Program-made: the position numbers and the translations under genes
The notes under the pieces: model-generated
What the model was told of the DNA's origin: nothing
Databases searched by the model: none
Seen by the model: only the letters and a program-made list of their open reading frames with translations
Shown here: positions 35,497 to 44,241 of the stretch, piece by piece
How the letters are laid out: each line of letters starts with the position of its first letter
Numbering within the stretch: the stretch's first letter is position 1
Assembly (NCBI RefSeq): GCF_000189275.1
Contig: NZ_AEVT01000108.1
Span: 31,847-95,846, forward strand
DNA length: 64,000 nt
Direction: 5' to 3'
Origin: Vibrio sinaloensis DSM 21326
GTDB lineage: Bacteria > Pseudomonadota > Gammaproteobacteria > Enterobacterales > Vibrionaceae

Positions 35497-35663
35497 AGTA
35501 AAGGGTTAGCTCGTTATATCAGTCTTGATTCAATGGTATTTTAGCACTGGATAAATGTCCAGTTTGTAGGCTAGATATCGAGCAGCTAGACTATGCCAAC
35601 CGTATTCTATCCCATCAAATAAAAACGAGGCTTGTAAGCCTTTGGTTTTACTCAAGGAGCATC

Positions 35664-36569
35664 ATGAACGAGCGTCGTGCGTTAGGGTTTGGCCTTTCGG
35701 CTGTCCTGTTGTGGTCTACTGTGGCTACCGCCTTCAAATTAACTCTGGCTGAATTTACACCGATTCAAATGCTGACCGTAGCCAGTGTGGTTTCAGCAAT
35801 CGCGTTGACGTGTATCTGTGCATTGCAAGGTAAGCTATCGACGTTAAAAGACACCTTCCTCGCCAACCCTTGGTACTACATACTGCTCGGGCTAATTAAC
35901 CCATTGGCTTACTATGTCATTCTGTTCAAAGCATACGATCTATTACCCGCTTCTCAGGCACAGGCGATTAACTACAGTTGGGCGATTACGCTAACTTTGA
36001 TGGCCGCTGTTTTTCTCGGGCAACGCATACGCGGACAAGATTGGATCGCATGCTGTCTGAGCTATGTCGGTGTGATAGTGATTGCCACTCAAGGAGACAT
36101 CTTAGGATTAAACTTTGCCAGCCCATTAGGGGTCGGATTGGCGTTACTTTCCACACTGCTCTGGGCCAGCTACTGGATCCTGAATACTAAAAATAAAGCC
36201 GACCCTATTGTCGGTGTGCTGCTTGGCTTCCTAGTTGCCATTCCTTGCGCCATCGCATTGAGCTTACATGAAGGAGCGACATGGAGTGGAATTTCGCTGC
36301 AAGGTTGGTTAGCCGTCTCTTATGTCGGCCTATTTGAGATGGGCGTAACGTTTGTCCTTTGGCTCAGCGCACTCAAACTAACTCAAAATACCGCACGGAT
36401 CAGTAACCTCATTTTTGCTTCCCCTTTTATCTCACTGGCTCTACTGGCTAGCGTTTTGGGTGAGGAAATTCATCCATCTACGTTAATGGGGTTGGTGCTG
36501 ATAATTGGCGGCTTAGTGATCCAACAGATCAAGTTTGGCAAAAAAGATCTTGCCCCAAGCGTCAAGTAA
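35664..36569 (+). CDS. EamA/DMT-family transporter
   Basis: A 301-residue inner-membrane protein with about ten helices arranged as two EamA repeats (LGFGLSAVLLWSTVATAFKL at the start; LGVGLALLSTLLWASYWIL at about residue 155). Members export or import small metabolites; the substrate is unknown. CAAGGAG in front of the ATG. Convergent with the HDOD gene. Confidence 0.85.
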   Translation: MNERRALGFGLSAVLLWSTVATAFKLTLAEFTPIQMLTVASVVSAIALTCICALQGKLSTLKDTFLANPWYYILLGLINPLAYYVILFKAYDLLPASQAQAINYSWAITLTLMAAVFLGQRIRGQDWIACCLSYVGVIVIATQGDILGLNFASPLGVGLALLSTLLWASYWILNTKNKADPIVGVLLGFLVAIPCAIALSLHEGATWSGISLQGWLAVSYVGLFEMGVTFVLWLSALKLTQNTARISNLIFASPFISLALLASVLGEEIHPSTLMGLVLIIGGLVIQQIKFGKKDLAPSVK

Positions 36570-36582
36570 CGACTTGTTAACA

Positions 36583-37407
36583 TTAGAATAGTTGATAAGC
36601 CATCTCACTCCCCTGACCACGCACCTGATCGATTTTACTGGCTAACTCAGGGGAGACATGCAGTGCCAACGCTGCTTTACTCGACGCGAGGTAAGCGTAT
36701 TTCTCTTGCTCGTCCAACATATTGTCCCAGTGATGATTGATGTCACGGGCGAGATACAGCAAGCAGGCCAGACGTTTAGATTCAACCGCTTTCGCTGGGT
36801 GATTGACGTTGGCTATTGCATCGACCAACTCATTGGGAAACTTCCAGCTTTCCGCCAACACTGCGCCAAGCGCTTGCGCATCGGTACCAAGCACTTCCTG
36901 CTGAACATGAAGCGCATTCTCTCCCGCAAGCACCCTTTGCTGAATATCTAGTGCCTTTTCTGGCTCCAAGCTGTGAATCATTAACTCGCCGATGTTATGC
37001 AAGATCCCAGTCGTAAAGGCCTCATTTGGATCGAGTTTTATGTCTTTGGCGATCGTACTTGCGATGGTCGCGACTTCAAACGTTCCGGCCCAATAATCTT
37101 TGATATTGAGGGTTTCTAATTTAGGGAATGTCGTGGCAAGAATGGAAGAGGAAATAAGGTTACGGATCGCACCAACCCCGATACGAACAATGGCATCATT
37201 GATGTTAGATATCCCTTTAATGCCACCAAATTGCGCTGAATTGGCCATTCTCAGAACTCGCGCCAGTAGCACCTGATCCATCGCCATTTTTTTTGCCAAT
37301 TCACCAAAATCAATTTGCTCTTGGTTAACCATCTCAAGCAATTCTTGCAGTACGCTCTCTATTCTCGGTAGCTCATTAATTCTTGAAATCAGCGCTTGAT
37401 AGCTCAT
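36583..37407 (-). CDS. HDOD-domain signalling protein
   Basis: A 274-residue protein that is almost wholly one HDOD domain (residues about 10-205: LPRIESVLQELLEMV; LLARVLRMANSAQFGG; TTGILHNIGELMIHS has HN in place of the catalytic HD). HDOD proteins are non-enzymatic regulators linked to signalling and motility. GGAAGGAG before the ATG. Stands alone next to the AraC gene. Confidence 0.87.
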   Translation of the reverse strand: MSYQALISRINELPRIESVLQELLEMVNQEQIDFGELAKKMAMDQVLLARVLRMANSAQFGGIKGISNINDAIVRIGVGAIRNLISSSILATTFPKLETLNIKDYWAGTFEVATIASTIAKDIKLDPNEAFTTGILHNIGELMIHSLEPEKALDIQQRVLAGENALHVQQEVLGTDAQALGAVLAESWKFPNELVDAIANVNHPAKAVESKRLACLLYLARDINHHWDNMLDEQEKYAYLASSKAALALHVSPELASKIDQVRGQGSEMAYQLF

Positions 37408-37478
37408 ACGTTACTCCTTCCACTCTCTTCCCATTTACTATAGGACAGAAATTGAGCCAGAGATCAATAACGGCTTAT

Positions 37479-38303
37479 CTAACAACTACGTGACTTTAGC
37501 CACTGCCGCGGCGATTGACCTGAAACATGTTGGAATGCACGCGCAAAACCAGAGTAACTGCTATAGCCCACTGCATCGGCCACCCAATTGAGCGGTTTGT
37601 TTTGTAGTAACAGCGACTGCGCGACCGATACACGCCACTTTTGCACGTAATCACCCGGAGTTTCGCCGACTTCACGCTTAAACGTCTCCATAAACTGGGT
37701 TCGCGACATCGCCGCAATGGACGCCATCTCCGCTATCTGGAAATGACGCGCAGGAAGCTGATGAATCGCACTCACGACTGCAGATAAACGAGGGTGTGCT
37801 AGTGCAGAAAACAATCCACGTTCTATCGCTTGCTGCTCGATCAAATAACGGAAGATCAAAGTCATTAGGCTGTCACTGAGCTTATCCATCATAAATTGCT
37901 GCCCAGCGGAGGAGCGATGCGATTCGTTAAACAACATGTCGATAACAGGCATCAAGTTGGGCTCTTTAGCAAAAGGAATCACGATCACTGGTGGAAGTGC
38001 AGACAACAACGGATTCATCTGCCCCGCTCGATACTCCACATTAGCACACACCAACTCTGCCCCTTCTCCGACGCCTTCTATGGCATGAGGCAAGCTATGA
38101 GGTAGGTAGACAATGCAAGGCTCAGTTAATGTACGCTCAGCGTGATAAGAGCTCACAAGGTTAAGCTGGCCGGAATTAAGGACATGAAGGTGACCTTGGC
38201 TTTGCGCGCCTTCTTTAAATGAAGAAATACCGCACAAGTGCCCCGAATAAAAAACACCAGTACGAATGGAACAGTGCTCCATCAGTTGAGACAGCAGATC
38301 CAT
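37479..38303 (-). CDS. AraC-family transcriptional regulator with cupin sensor
   Basis: A 274-residue regulator: N-terminal cupin-like sensor (residues about 1-130; HLHVLNSGQLNLVS, YLPHSLPHAIEG) and C-terminal double helix-turn-helix (IAEMASIAAMSRTQFMETFKRE and WVADAVGYSSYSGFARAF). The effector is unknown. GGAGG 6 bases before the ATG. It diverges from the YHS gene across 111 bases and so may control it. Confidence 0.88.
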   Translation of the reverse strand: MDLLSQLMEHCSIRTGVFYSGHLCGISSFKEGAQSQGHLHVLNSGQLNLVSSYHAERTLTEPCIVYLPHSLPHAIEGVGEGAELVCANVEYRAGQMNPLLSALPPVIVIPFAKEPNLMPVIDMLFNESHRSSAGQQFMMDKLSDSLMTLIFRYLIEQQAIERGLFSALAHPRLSAVVSAIHQLPARHFQIAEMASIAAMSRTQFMETFKREVGETPGDYVQKWRVSVAQSLLLQNKPLNWVADAVGYSSYSGFARAFQHVSGQSPRQWLKSRSC

Positions 38304-38414
38304 ATTACCTCCGAACGATTCGCCTACTTTTTTGGCTTTTAGTCCCCCAATAGACCGGGTGAGTCCGCTAATTTATTTCATACAAGGTAAACAAACACAG
38401 ACAAGGAGTGTGTT

Positions 38415-38891
38415 ATGGCTCGCTTTACAACAACAGGTAAAAAACTCAGCTTAATGGCCGCATTACTCGGCACCAGTTTTTCACTACTGGCAGCGGATGT
38501 GGGTATGAGTGTCGATGCCAATGACTTGGCGATTAAAGGCTATGATCCCGTGGCGTACTTTACTGATAAAGGTGCGGTGCAAGGCAACCCGCAATATACC
38601 GCGACATACAACAATGCTATTTATCACTTTTCTAGCAGCGCTAATCGCGATCAATTCAAAGCTAACCCGCAAGCTTACGCGCCGCAATACGGAGGTTATT
38701 GTGCCTTTGGGGTGGCAATGGGTAAAAAGTTTGATACCGACCCGCACGCTTGGAAAATTGAGGACGGAAAGCTGTATCTCAATCTGGATAAAACCGTGCA
38801 GAAGCGCTGGCTAGAAGATACGGCAGGATTTATCCAAGATGCAAACAGCAATTGGACCACCATTAAACCTGTGGCCGCAGACAAACTGTAG
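38415..38891 (+). CDS. Secreted YHS-domain protein
   Basis: A 158-residue exported protein with a signal peptide (residues about 1-27, LSLMAALLGTSFSLLAA) and a YHS domain: IKGYDPVAYF, YHFSSSANRDQF, YGGYCAFGVAMGK. YHS domains often bind copper or other metals through Cys/His. AAGGAG precedes the ATG. The divergent AraC gene is its likely regulator. Confidence 0.87.
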   Translation: MARFTTTGKKLSLMAALLGTSFSLLAADVGMSVDANDLAIKGYDPVAYFTDKGAVQGNPQYTATYNNAIYHFSSSANRDQFKANPQAYAPQYGGYCAFGVAMGKKFDTDPHAWKIEDGKLYLNLDKTVQKRWLEDTAGFIQDANSNWTTIKPVAADKL

Positions 38892-38931
38892 TCCACTAAC
38901 CCTTTCTGCTTTTTTCTCCCAAATTGGAAAA

Positions 38932-38961
38932 CGGAAGAGCTCTCCCTCTTCCGCTTTTTTA
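38932..38961 (+). terminator. Terminator of the YHS gene
   Basis: CGGAAGAG-CTCTCC-CTCTTCCG followed by CTTTTTTA, 41 bases past the stop. Confidence 0.88.
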
Positions 38962-38973
38962 TCTGCTATCTGG

Positions 38974-40167
38974 CTAAGCCCACTGGCCCGCAACGTAACC
39001 AGAGCTCCAACACCATTGGAAGTTGTAGCCACCTAGCCAACCTGTTACATCCATGACTTCGCCTATGAAATACAAACCTTTAACGGATTTACACTCCATG
39101 GTCTTTGACGAAATATGATCGGTATTGACGCCACCCAGTGTCACTTCCGCAGTGCGGTATCCTTCAGTGCCGTTTGGGGTAATTTGCCAGTTTTCTAGCA
39201 AAGTCGAAATGTGTTCTAGCTGCTTAGCATTGAACTGTTTGAGTGGTTTGTCTTCCAACTCCTTGCGCTCAACCAAGACTTCGACAAGCCGCTTAGGCAG
39301 AACTTTAGCCAGCGTGTTCTTCAGGCTTTGATTAGGATGCTTTTCTAAATTCTGGCGCAACAACTGCTCTACATCGACATCTGGGACAAGATTAATGGTC
39401 ACCTTCTCACCCGGTTGCCAATAAGAGGAAATTTGCAGTACCGATGGCCCAGACAAACCTCGATGGGTAAACAGCAAGGCTTCTTTGAATACCTTTTGGT
39501 TTGCCGCTGTAATCTCGACTGGAATTGCGATACCAGAAAGCTCTGCAAAATCTTCTTTGTCTTCTTTGTGCAGCGTGAATGGTACTAACCCTGCCGTGGT
39601 TGGCACAATATCCAGCTCAAACTGCTCAGCGATTTTATAGCCAAAAGGGGTCGCGCCAAGCTTAGGCATCGACAACCCACCCGTTGCGACGACCAAAGAC
39701 TCGCAATGGATAACATTGGTATTGGCGTGCAATTCAAAGCCTGAATCCGTCTGCTCGACATGGTGGATATCTTGGCGATAACGCTGCTCTACCGTAGGAA
39801 GATCGCATTCAGCCAACAACATCTTGACGATATCCTTGGAGTCATAGTCTCCCACGCAGAACAACTGGCCATGGTCGCGCTCTTCAAACTCAATACCGTG
39901 TTGATAGATCATCGAGATAAAATCCCAATTACTGTATTGAGCCAGCGCTGATTTGACGAAGTGAGGGTTACGACACAGGAAGTTTTTGGCGCTGACATCG
40001 TAGTTGGTGAAGTTACAGCGACCGCCACCAGCGATCAAAATTTTTCGACCTGGCTTTTTGGCATGATCGAGAAGCAACACTTTACGCCCGCGTTTACCGG
40101 CTTCCGCTGCACACATTAACCCTGCAGCCCCTGCTCCAATGATGACTACGTCGAACTTTTCCGCCAT
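38974..40167 (-). CDS. HI0933/YhiN-family flavoprotein oxidoreductase
   Basis: A 397-residue FAD protein. The dinucleotide fold VVIIGAGAAGLMCAAEAGKRG is at residues 8-28; the family mark GRKILIAGGGRCNFTN follows; the C-terminus returns to FAD (GLYFIGEVMDVTGWLGGYNFQWCWSSG). Substrate unknown. Convergent with the YHS gene; downstream of the uspB terminator. Confidence 0.9.
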   Translation of the reverse strand: MAEKFDVVIIGAGAAGLMCAAEAGKRGRKVLLLDHAKKPGRKILIAGGGRCNFTNYDVSAKNFLCRNPHFVKSALAQYSNWDFISMIYQHGIEFEERDHGQLFCVGDYDSKDIVKMLLAECDLPTVEQRYRQDIHHVEQTDSGFELHANTNVIHCESLVVATGGLSMPKLGATPFGYKIAEQFELDIVPTTAGLVPFTLHKEDKEDFAELSGIAIPVEITAANQKVFKEALLFTHRGLSGPSVLQISSYWQPGEKVTINLVPDVDVEQLLRQNLEKHPNQSLKNTLAKVLPKRLVEVLVERKELEDKPLKQFNAKQLEHISTLLENWQITPNGTEGYRTAEVTLGGVNTDHISSKTMECKSVKGLYFIGEVMDVTGWLGGYNFQWCWSSGYVAGQWA

Positions 40168-40190
40168 GACAACTACTCATTCCAGCCAAT

Positions 40191-40219
40191 AAAAAAGGAT
40201 GTGCATAATACACATCCTT
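40191..40219 (-). terminator. Terminator of uspB
   Basis: AAGGATGTG-CATAATA-CACATCCTT stem, T run on the minus strand, 55 bases past the uspB stop. Confidence 0.85.
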
Positions 40220-40273
40220 CGCAAATAACAGCGCTATTCTAACGGTAATGTCGCAGCTTGCCAAATCGCCAAG

Positions 40274-40597
40274 TCAGAGAATAAATGCAGCTAGCAGCGT
40301 AACACCCAATAAAGAAGTCGAGAGAATGAACAGCTCTCTTACCCGCTCGCACTTACCGGTAAAGATTTCATCATGATGGTGATGGTATTCTCTGCTTTTC
40401 AAGTAATGGAATAAGCGAACCTGTTTAGTGACATTACCATGGGTGGTAAAAAAGCCATTACCGTCAACTTGTTGATAAAGCAAAGGGTGGGCTTCACGCA
40501 TGATATAGATGAGAGAACGTAACGCGGTCAGGTATCTTGCCATATTAACAAGCGTAACGAGCATTAGCGTGAATAGAATGGTGTCAGCATTGATCAT
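40274..40597 (-). CDS. uspB: Universal stress protein B
   Basis: A 107-residue membrane protein with a helix at each end (ILFTLMLVTLVNMARYL; ILSTSLLGVTLLAAFIL). PLLYQQVDGNGFFTTHG, KQVRLFHYL and KCERVRELFIL match E. coli UspB, a stationary-phase protein linked to ethanol tolerance. It runs in the same direction as ftnA, 76 bases downstream of it, with uspA divergent beyond, a stress cluster. Confidence 0.92.
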   Translation of the reverse strand: MINADTILFTLMLVTLVNMARYLTALRSLIYIMREAHPLLYQQVDGNGFFTTHGNVTKQVRLFHYLKSREYHHHHDEIFTGKCERVRELFILSTSLLGVTLLAAFIL

Positions 40598-40673
40598 CTT
40601 TTCCTCCCTACATCTTCAAAGGATGCCCAGAAGAAAAAGACGATCTATTACTTAGAGAGTCTTTCGCTGAAGG

Positions 40674-41201
40674 TTATTCAGCAGGGGCGTCCATGATAGA
40701 AGATGAACCTTCTTTCGCTAGAGCCGCTAGATCTTTGTCGATAAAGAATAGCGCTTTGCCATCTTCACCCACTAATTCTAGCTTATCTAAAATCCCTTTA
40801 AATAACTTCTCTTCCTCGTGCTGTTCAGCAACGTACCACTGCAAGAAGTTGAAAGTAGAGTAGTCTTGAGACGTAAACGCCACGTGAGCAAGCTTATTGA
40901 TTTTTTGCGTAATCATCTGCTCATGCTCGTATGTTTCACGGAATACTTCACCAAGGCTATTAAACTCATGCTTAGGCGCTTCAATTGCACCTAAAATTGG
41001 CATAGCACCCGTTTCGCTTACGTATGTGAAGAGGCGCTGCATATGCTCCATTTCTTCTACGGCGTGAGCACGTAAAAATTCAGCTGCACCTTCAAAACCT
41101 TTGTCTTCACACCAAGCACTCATTTGTAAGTATAGATTGGATGAGAAAAATTCGAGATTAATTTGCTCATTCAATTGTTCAACCATTGCTTGTGAAAGCA
41201 T
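40674..41201 (-). CDS. ftnA: Non-haem bacterial ferritin
   Basis: A 175-residue ferritin-like four-helix protein that oxidises and stores iron. Ferroxidase ligands are visible as LNEQINLEFFSSNLYLQMSA, HAVEEMEHM and the late YVAEQHEEEKLFK helix (E-x-x-E). No haem-binding methionine as in bacterioferritin. GGAGAGG just before the ATG. The adjacent gap of 155 bases to uspA should hold both promoters. Confidence 0.95.
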   Translation of the reverse strand: MLSQAMVEQLNEQINLEFFSSNLYLQMSAWCEDKGFEGAAEFLRAHAVEEMEHMQRLFTYVSETGAMPILGAIEAPKHEFNSLGEVFRETYEHEQMITQKINKLAHVAFTSQDYSTFNFLQWYVAEQHEEEKLFKGILDKLELVGEDGKALFFIDKDLAALAKEGSSSIMDAPAE

Positions 41202-41356
41202 TTACCTCTCCTACTAAGTCTATGAACTATAAAGTGACTATATCATCAGCACTACCATAACACTTTGACGTATGAATGTGGATCTGAGATCACTACAACA
41301 CAATTAATCGATCTAGGGTGCTAATCTGTAATCAGACACATAAAGGAGATAGCACT

Positions 41357-41782
41357 ATGAGTTATCAACACATTTTAGTTGCGGTTGATCTTTCTGAAGA
41401 CAGTAAACTTTTGATCGAAAAAGCCGTCGCACTGGCTAAACCACTCGAAGCTGCCGTGTCATTTGTTCATATCGATGTGAATTATGCTGAACTGTACACT
41501 GGGTTAATCGACATCAATCTTGCAGAGACTCAACATCAAGCAATTCAAGCCTCTCAAAGCCAGTTACAGGAGTTTGCTGAGCACGCCAATTACCCAATCA
41601 AACATACTTTGGTTGGCAGTGGTGATCTGGGTAACGAGCTGTGCGATACCATCCAAGAGTTCAGCATCGACCTGGTGGTATGTGGCCATCATCAAGATTT
41701 TTGGAGTAAGCTGCTCTCTTCAACGCGTCAGTTGATTAACTGCTCTCCAGTAGACATGTTGGTCGTGCCACTTAAAGACTGA
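41357..41782 (+). CDS. uspA: Universal stress protein A
   Basis: A 141-residue UspA-fold protein induced by growth arrest. Starts MSYQHILVAVDLSEDSKLL; the C-terminus QLINCSPVDMLVVPL matches E. coli UspA, which lacks the ATP-binding G-2x-G-9x-G motif. The ATG at 41357 has AAAGGAGAT upstream; an in-frame ATG 13 codons earlier has no ribosome site. Confidence 0.94.
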   Translation: MSYQHILVAVDLSEDSKLLIEKAVALAKPLEAAVSFVHIDVNYAELYTGLIDINLAETQHQAIQASQSQLQEFAEHANYPIKHTLVGSGDLGNELCDTIQEFSIDLVVCGHHQDFWSKLLSSTRQLINCSPVDMLVVPLKD

Positions 41783-41838
41783 TCAGTCACTCAAATTCAG
41801 CTAAACTGCAGAGCACTTTTTGATAATGAGTATTAGTT

Positions 41839-42717
41839 ATGGGTTATCTCTCTGCAGTTACGCTTCTTTGGGCGTTCTCATTTAGCTTGATTGGCGTCTA
41901 CCTCGCCGGTCAGGTAGATTCTTGGTTTTCTGTGCTGATGCGCGTGGCATTGGCTAGCTTGGTGTTTATTCCATTCTTAAAGTTCAAAGGCGTGGATAAA
42001 AGCCTAATTATGAAGCTGATGACCGTCGGTGGTTTCCAGTTAGGCTTGATGTACTGCTTCTATTACCAATCTTTCTTGTTACTCTCCGTTCCTGAAGTAT
42101 TACTGTTTACCGTTTTCACCCCTATCTATGTCACCTTGATTTACGATTTTCTCAAGGGGCGCTTCTCACCTTGGTACTTAGTCACAGCAGCCATTGCCGT
42201 TGCGGGAGCGGCGTTTATCAAGTTTGCAGGAATCAATGAGAACTTCCTTATTGGCTTCTTGGTTGTACAAGGTGCCAATATCTGTTTTGCCATTGGCCAA
42301 GTCGGTTACAAATACATCATGGAGAGCACGCCTGTTGAATTACCTCAGCATACCGTCTTTGGTTACTTCTATTTAGGTGCCCTGTGTGTCGCAACCACTG
42401 CGTTCGCCTTGATGGGCAATTTAGACAAGCTGCCGACCACCAGCACACAATGGGGCATTCTGATTTATCTTGGTTTGATTGCGTCTGGCGTGGGGTATTT
42501 TGTCTGGAATAAAGGTGCGACCCTCGTTAATGCAGGTGCATTAGCCGTTATGAACAACGCTTTGGTTCCTGCTGGGCTTATCGTTAATATTCTGATTTGG
42601 AACCGAGACGCTGACCTTGGACGGCTAGCCGTGGGGGGCGGTATTATTCTGCTCTCTTTGTGGATTAACGAAACTTGGGTGAAAAAGAAAGTTGCCCAGA
42701 GCTATGAAGCGGCATAA
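41839..42717 (+). CDS. yigM: Biotin transporter YigM (EamA family)
   Basis: A 292-residue ten-helix EamA transporter. The segments TLLWAFSFSLIGVYLAGQVDS, LLLFTVFTPIYVTLIYD, CFAIGQVGYKYIMES and GLIASGVGYFVWNKGATLV match E. coli YigM closely, the biotin uptake protein. It lies 56 bases after uspA with no clear terminator between and a weak ribosome site, so read-through from uspA is possible. Confidence 0.82.
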   Translation: MGYLSAVTLLWAFSFSLIGVYLAGQVDSWFSVLMRVALASLVFIPFLKFKGVDKSLIMKLMTVGGFQLGLMYCFYYQSFLLLSVPEVLLFTVFTPIYVTLIYDFLKGRFSPWYLVTAAIAVAGAAFIKFAGINENFLIGFLVVQGANICFAIGQVGYKYIMESTPVELPQHTVFGYFYLGALCVATTAFALMGNLDKLPTTSTQWGILIYLGLIASGVGYFVWNKGATLVNAGALAVMNNALVPAGLIVNILIWNRDADLGRLAVGGGIILLSLWINETWVKKKVAQSYEAA

Positions 42718-42726
42718 TCACCAATA

Positions 42727-42757
42727 AAAACGCTCTCCGGTTGGAGAGCGTTTTTTT
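42727..42757 (+). terminator. Terminator of yigM
   Basis: AAAAACGCTCTCC-GGTT-GGAGAGCGTTTTT perfect stem with T run; also suits the convergent minus-strand gene. Confidence 0.92.
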
Positions 42758-42762
42758 AAAAG

Positions 42763-43311
42763 CTAGTGCATGTGCGACTGTGACTGGACATCGAGTAACT
42801 CTGGCACAATCAATGGCGATACAGACTCTAGGCGCGCCTCAAGTTTCTTTTGCTGCTTGAGTAATTTATGTTGCTTCTTGGCGAGCTTCAGCAGTTTTTT
42901 CTGTTGCTTAAACTGCTTTTTCAATGCCTTTTTCGCTTTTTTAATCGCCTTCTTATCGGACACATCAAGTAAGCTTGCTGGAACTTCCAGCGGAGCAGGC
43001 TTCACTTCTTGCTGAGCTTTTTGCTTTACTCGGTCAATGACACGACGCACCGCTTGTGCCTTCTGTTCGGCGTATTTTTCTGTTGCTGGCGGCAAGGCTT
43101 CAGCCAATAGACCACAGCTTCTTTGCTGCTCCAACGGCTTGTCTTGGCATTGTTGAGGTGGAATCGCGGCAGGCTTACATAGATTCGACGACGATGAAGC
43201 AGAACGCGCGCAAGAGCGACAAACAAATTTAGGTTCAACCACTAATCGATGGATTTCCCCTAAGTTTTCAGCAATTTGCTTACGATTCATCTTACAAAGA
43301 CGTTTAGCCAT
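42763..43311 (-). CDS. Hypothetical lysine-rich coiled-coil protein
   Basis: A 182-residue protein I do not recognise. The N-terminal 60 residues have a conserved look and scattered cysteines (C6, CRSC around 31-34, C45, C55) that could bind zinc (LCKMNRKQIAENLGEIHRLV). Residues about 118-160 are an extreme basic helix (KKAIKKAKKALKKQFKQQKK and further). No signal peptide or membrane segment. A nucleic-acid or ribosome partner is possible but unproven. Convergent with yigM; possibly Vibrio-specific. Confidence 0.75.
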   Translation of the reverse strand: MAKRLCKMNRKQIAENLGEIHRLVVEPKFVCRSCARSASSSSNLCKPAAIPPQQCQDKPLEQQRSCGLLAEALPPATEKYAEQKAQAVRRVIDRVKQKAQQEVKPAPLEVPASLLDVSDKKAIKKAKKALKKQFKQQKKLLKLAKKQHKLLKQQKKLEARLESVSPLIVPELLDVQSQSHMH

Positions 43312-43412
43312 GTTACCACTCCAGCTAAGAATACGAATAATTCTTACTATGGTATACCTGTAAGCCAGACGTTAAGCAAGCACTAAATCTATCCCTTTTT
43401 CAACGAAGGTCG

Positions 43413-44192
43413 CTAACTCATTGATGCATTAACATAAACATCAAAACGGTTTTTTTTCGTTTCAATTGCCATGGCAGGTCGCAGACCATTTAGCCAGTCA
43501 GCGTAATCGGGGCGTTTAACGACAACCCTTTTAGTTGCAAGGGCTAACGCGGGTTCTAACAGGTCATCAGCATCGGTATCTGCCCCGACAAGAGACTGAA
43601 AAACACGCATTTCTTTTTTCACTAACGCACTCTTTTTCTTGTTCTCCGGGTGGGGATACATGGGATCGAGATAAACAACATCAGGTTGGATGAAATCCGG
43701 GTCTTGAGCCAAGTCATGCAGAGCGCGATGACTTGAGGCATGAATCAAAGACATTCGTTCCTCTACCCAAGGACCGATTTCAGGATCTTGTTTCGCGCGT
43801 GCTAAGCCATCATCCAGCAAAGCCGCAACCACAGGGTGACGCTCGACCATCTGAACTTTACAACCCAAAGATGCCAACACAAACGCATCACGCCCTAACC
43901 CGGCCGTGCCATCCAATACCGTCGGTATCGCACCTTTATTTAAACCCGCGGCTTTAGCAATAGCTTGCCCCTTACCGCCGCCAAACTTACGCCTGTGACC
44001 AACGGCACCGCCAACCAGATCAACAAAAATAGCACCTAGTTTCGGTTCATCGATTTTTCTCAGCTCTAAGCGTTCATCGGTCAGAACCAGAGCAAATAGA
44101 CTATCTTGGCAATGCTCTAGCCCCCAGCGCGTTGCGATGCGCTCAAGCTGCTCACTTTGTTGGGGGGTTTCACAGATAAGTTGTAGTTGCAC
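43413..44192 (-). CDS. rsmJ: 16S rRNA m2G1516 methyltransferase RsmJ
   Basis: A 259-residue SAM enzyme methylating G1516 of 16S rRNA. Signatures: ELRKIDEPKLGAIFVDLVGG, HRRKFGGGKGQAIAKA, VLDGTAGLGRDAFVLASLG (motif I), VVYLDPMYPHP and KKSALVKKEMRVFQSLVG. I take a GTG start at 44192 (MQLQLICET), which has GGAG 7 bases upstream and aligns with E. coli; a TTG four codons earlier also fits the frame. Confidence 0.93.
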   Translation of the reverse strand: MQLQLICETPQQSEQLERIATRWGLEHCQDSLFALVLTDERLELRKIDEPKLGAIFVDLVGGAVGHRRKFGGGKGQAIAKAAGLNKGAIPTVLDGTAGLGRDAFVLASLGCKVQMVERHPVVAALLDDGLARAKQDPEIGPWVEERMSLIHASSHRALHDLAQDPDFIQPDVVYLDPMYPHPENKKKSALVKKEMRVFQSLVGADTDADDLLEPALALATKRVVVKRPDYADWLNGLRPAMAIETKKNRFDVYVNASMS

Positions 44193-44241
44193 AGTTGGCT
44201 CCAAACCACAGGGAATTCATCAGGCGCAAGTGTAATGGATT

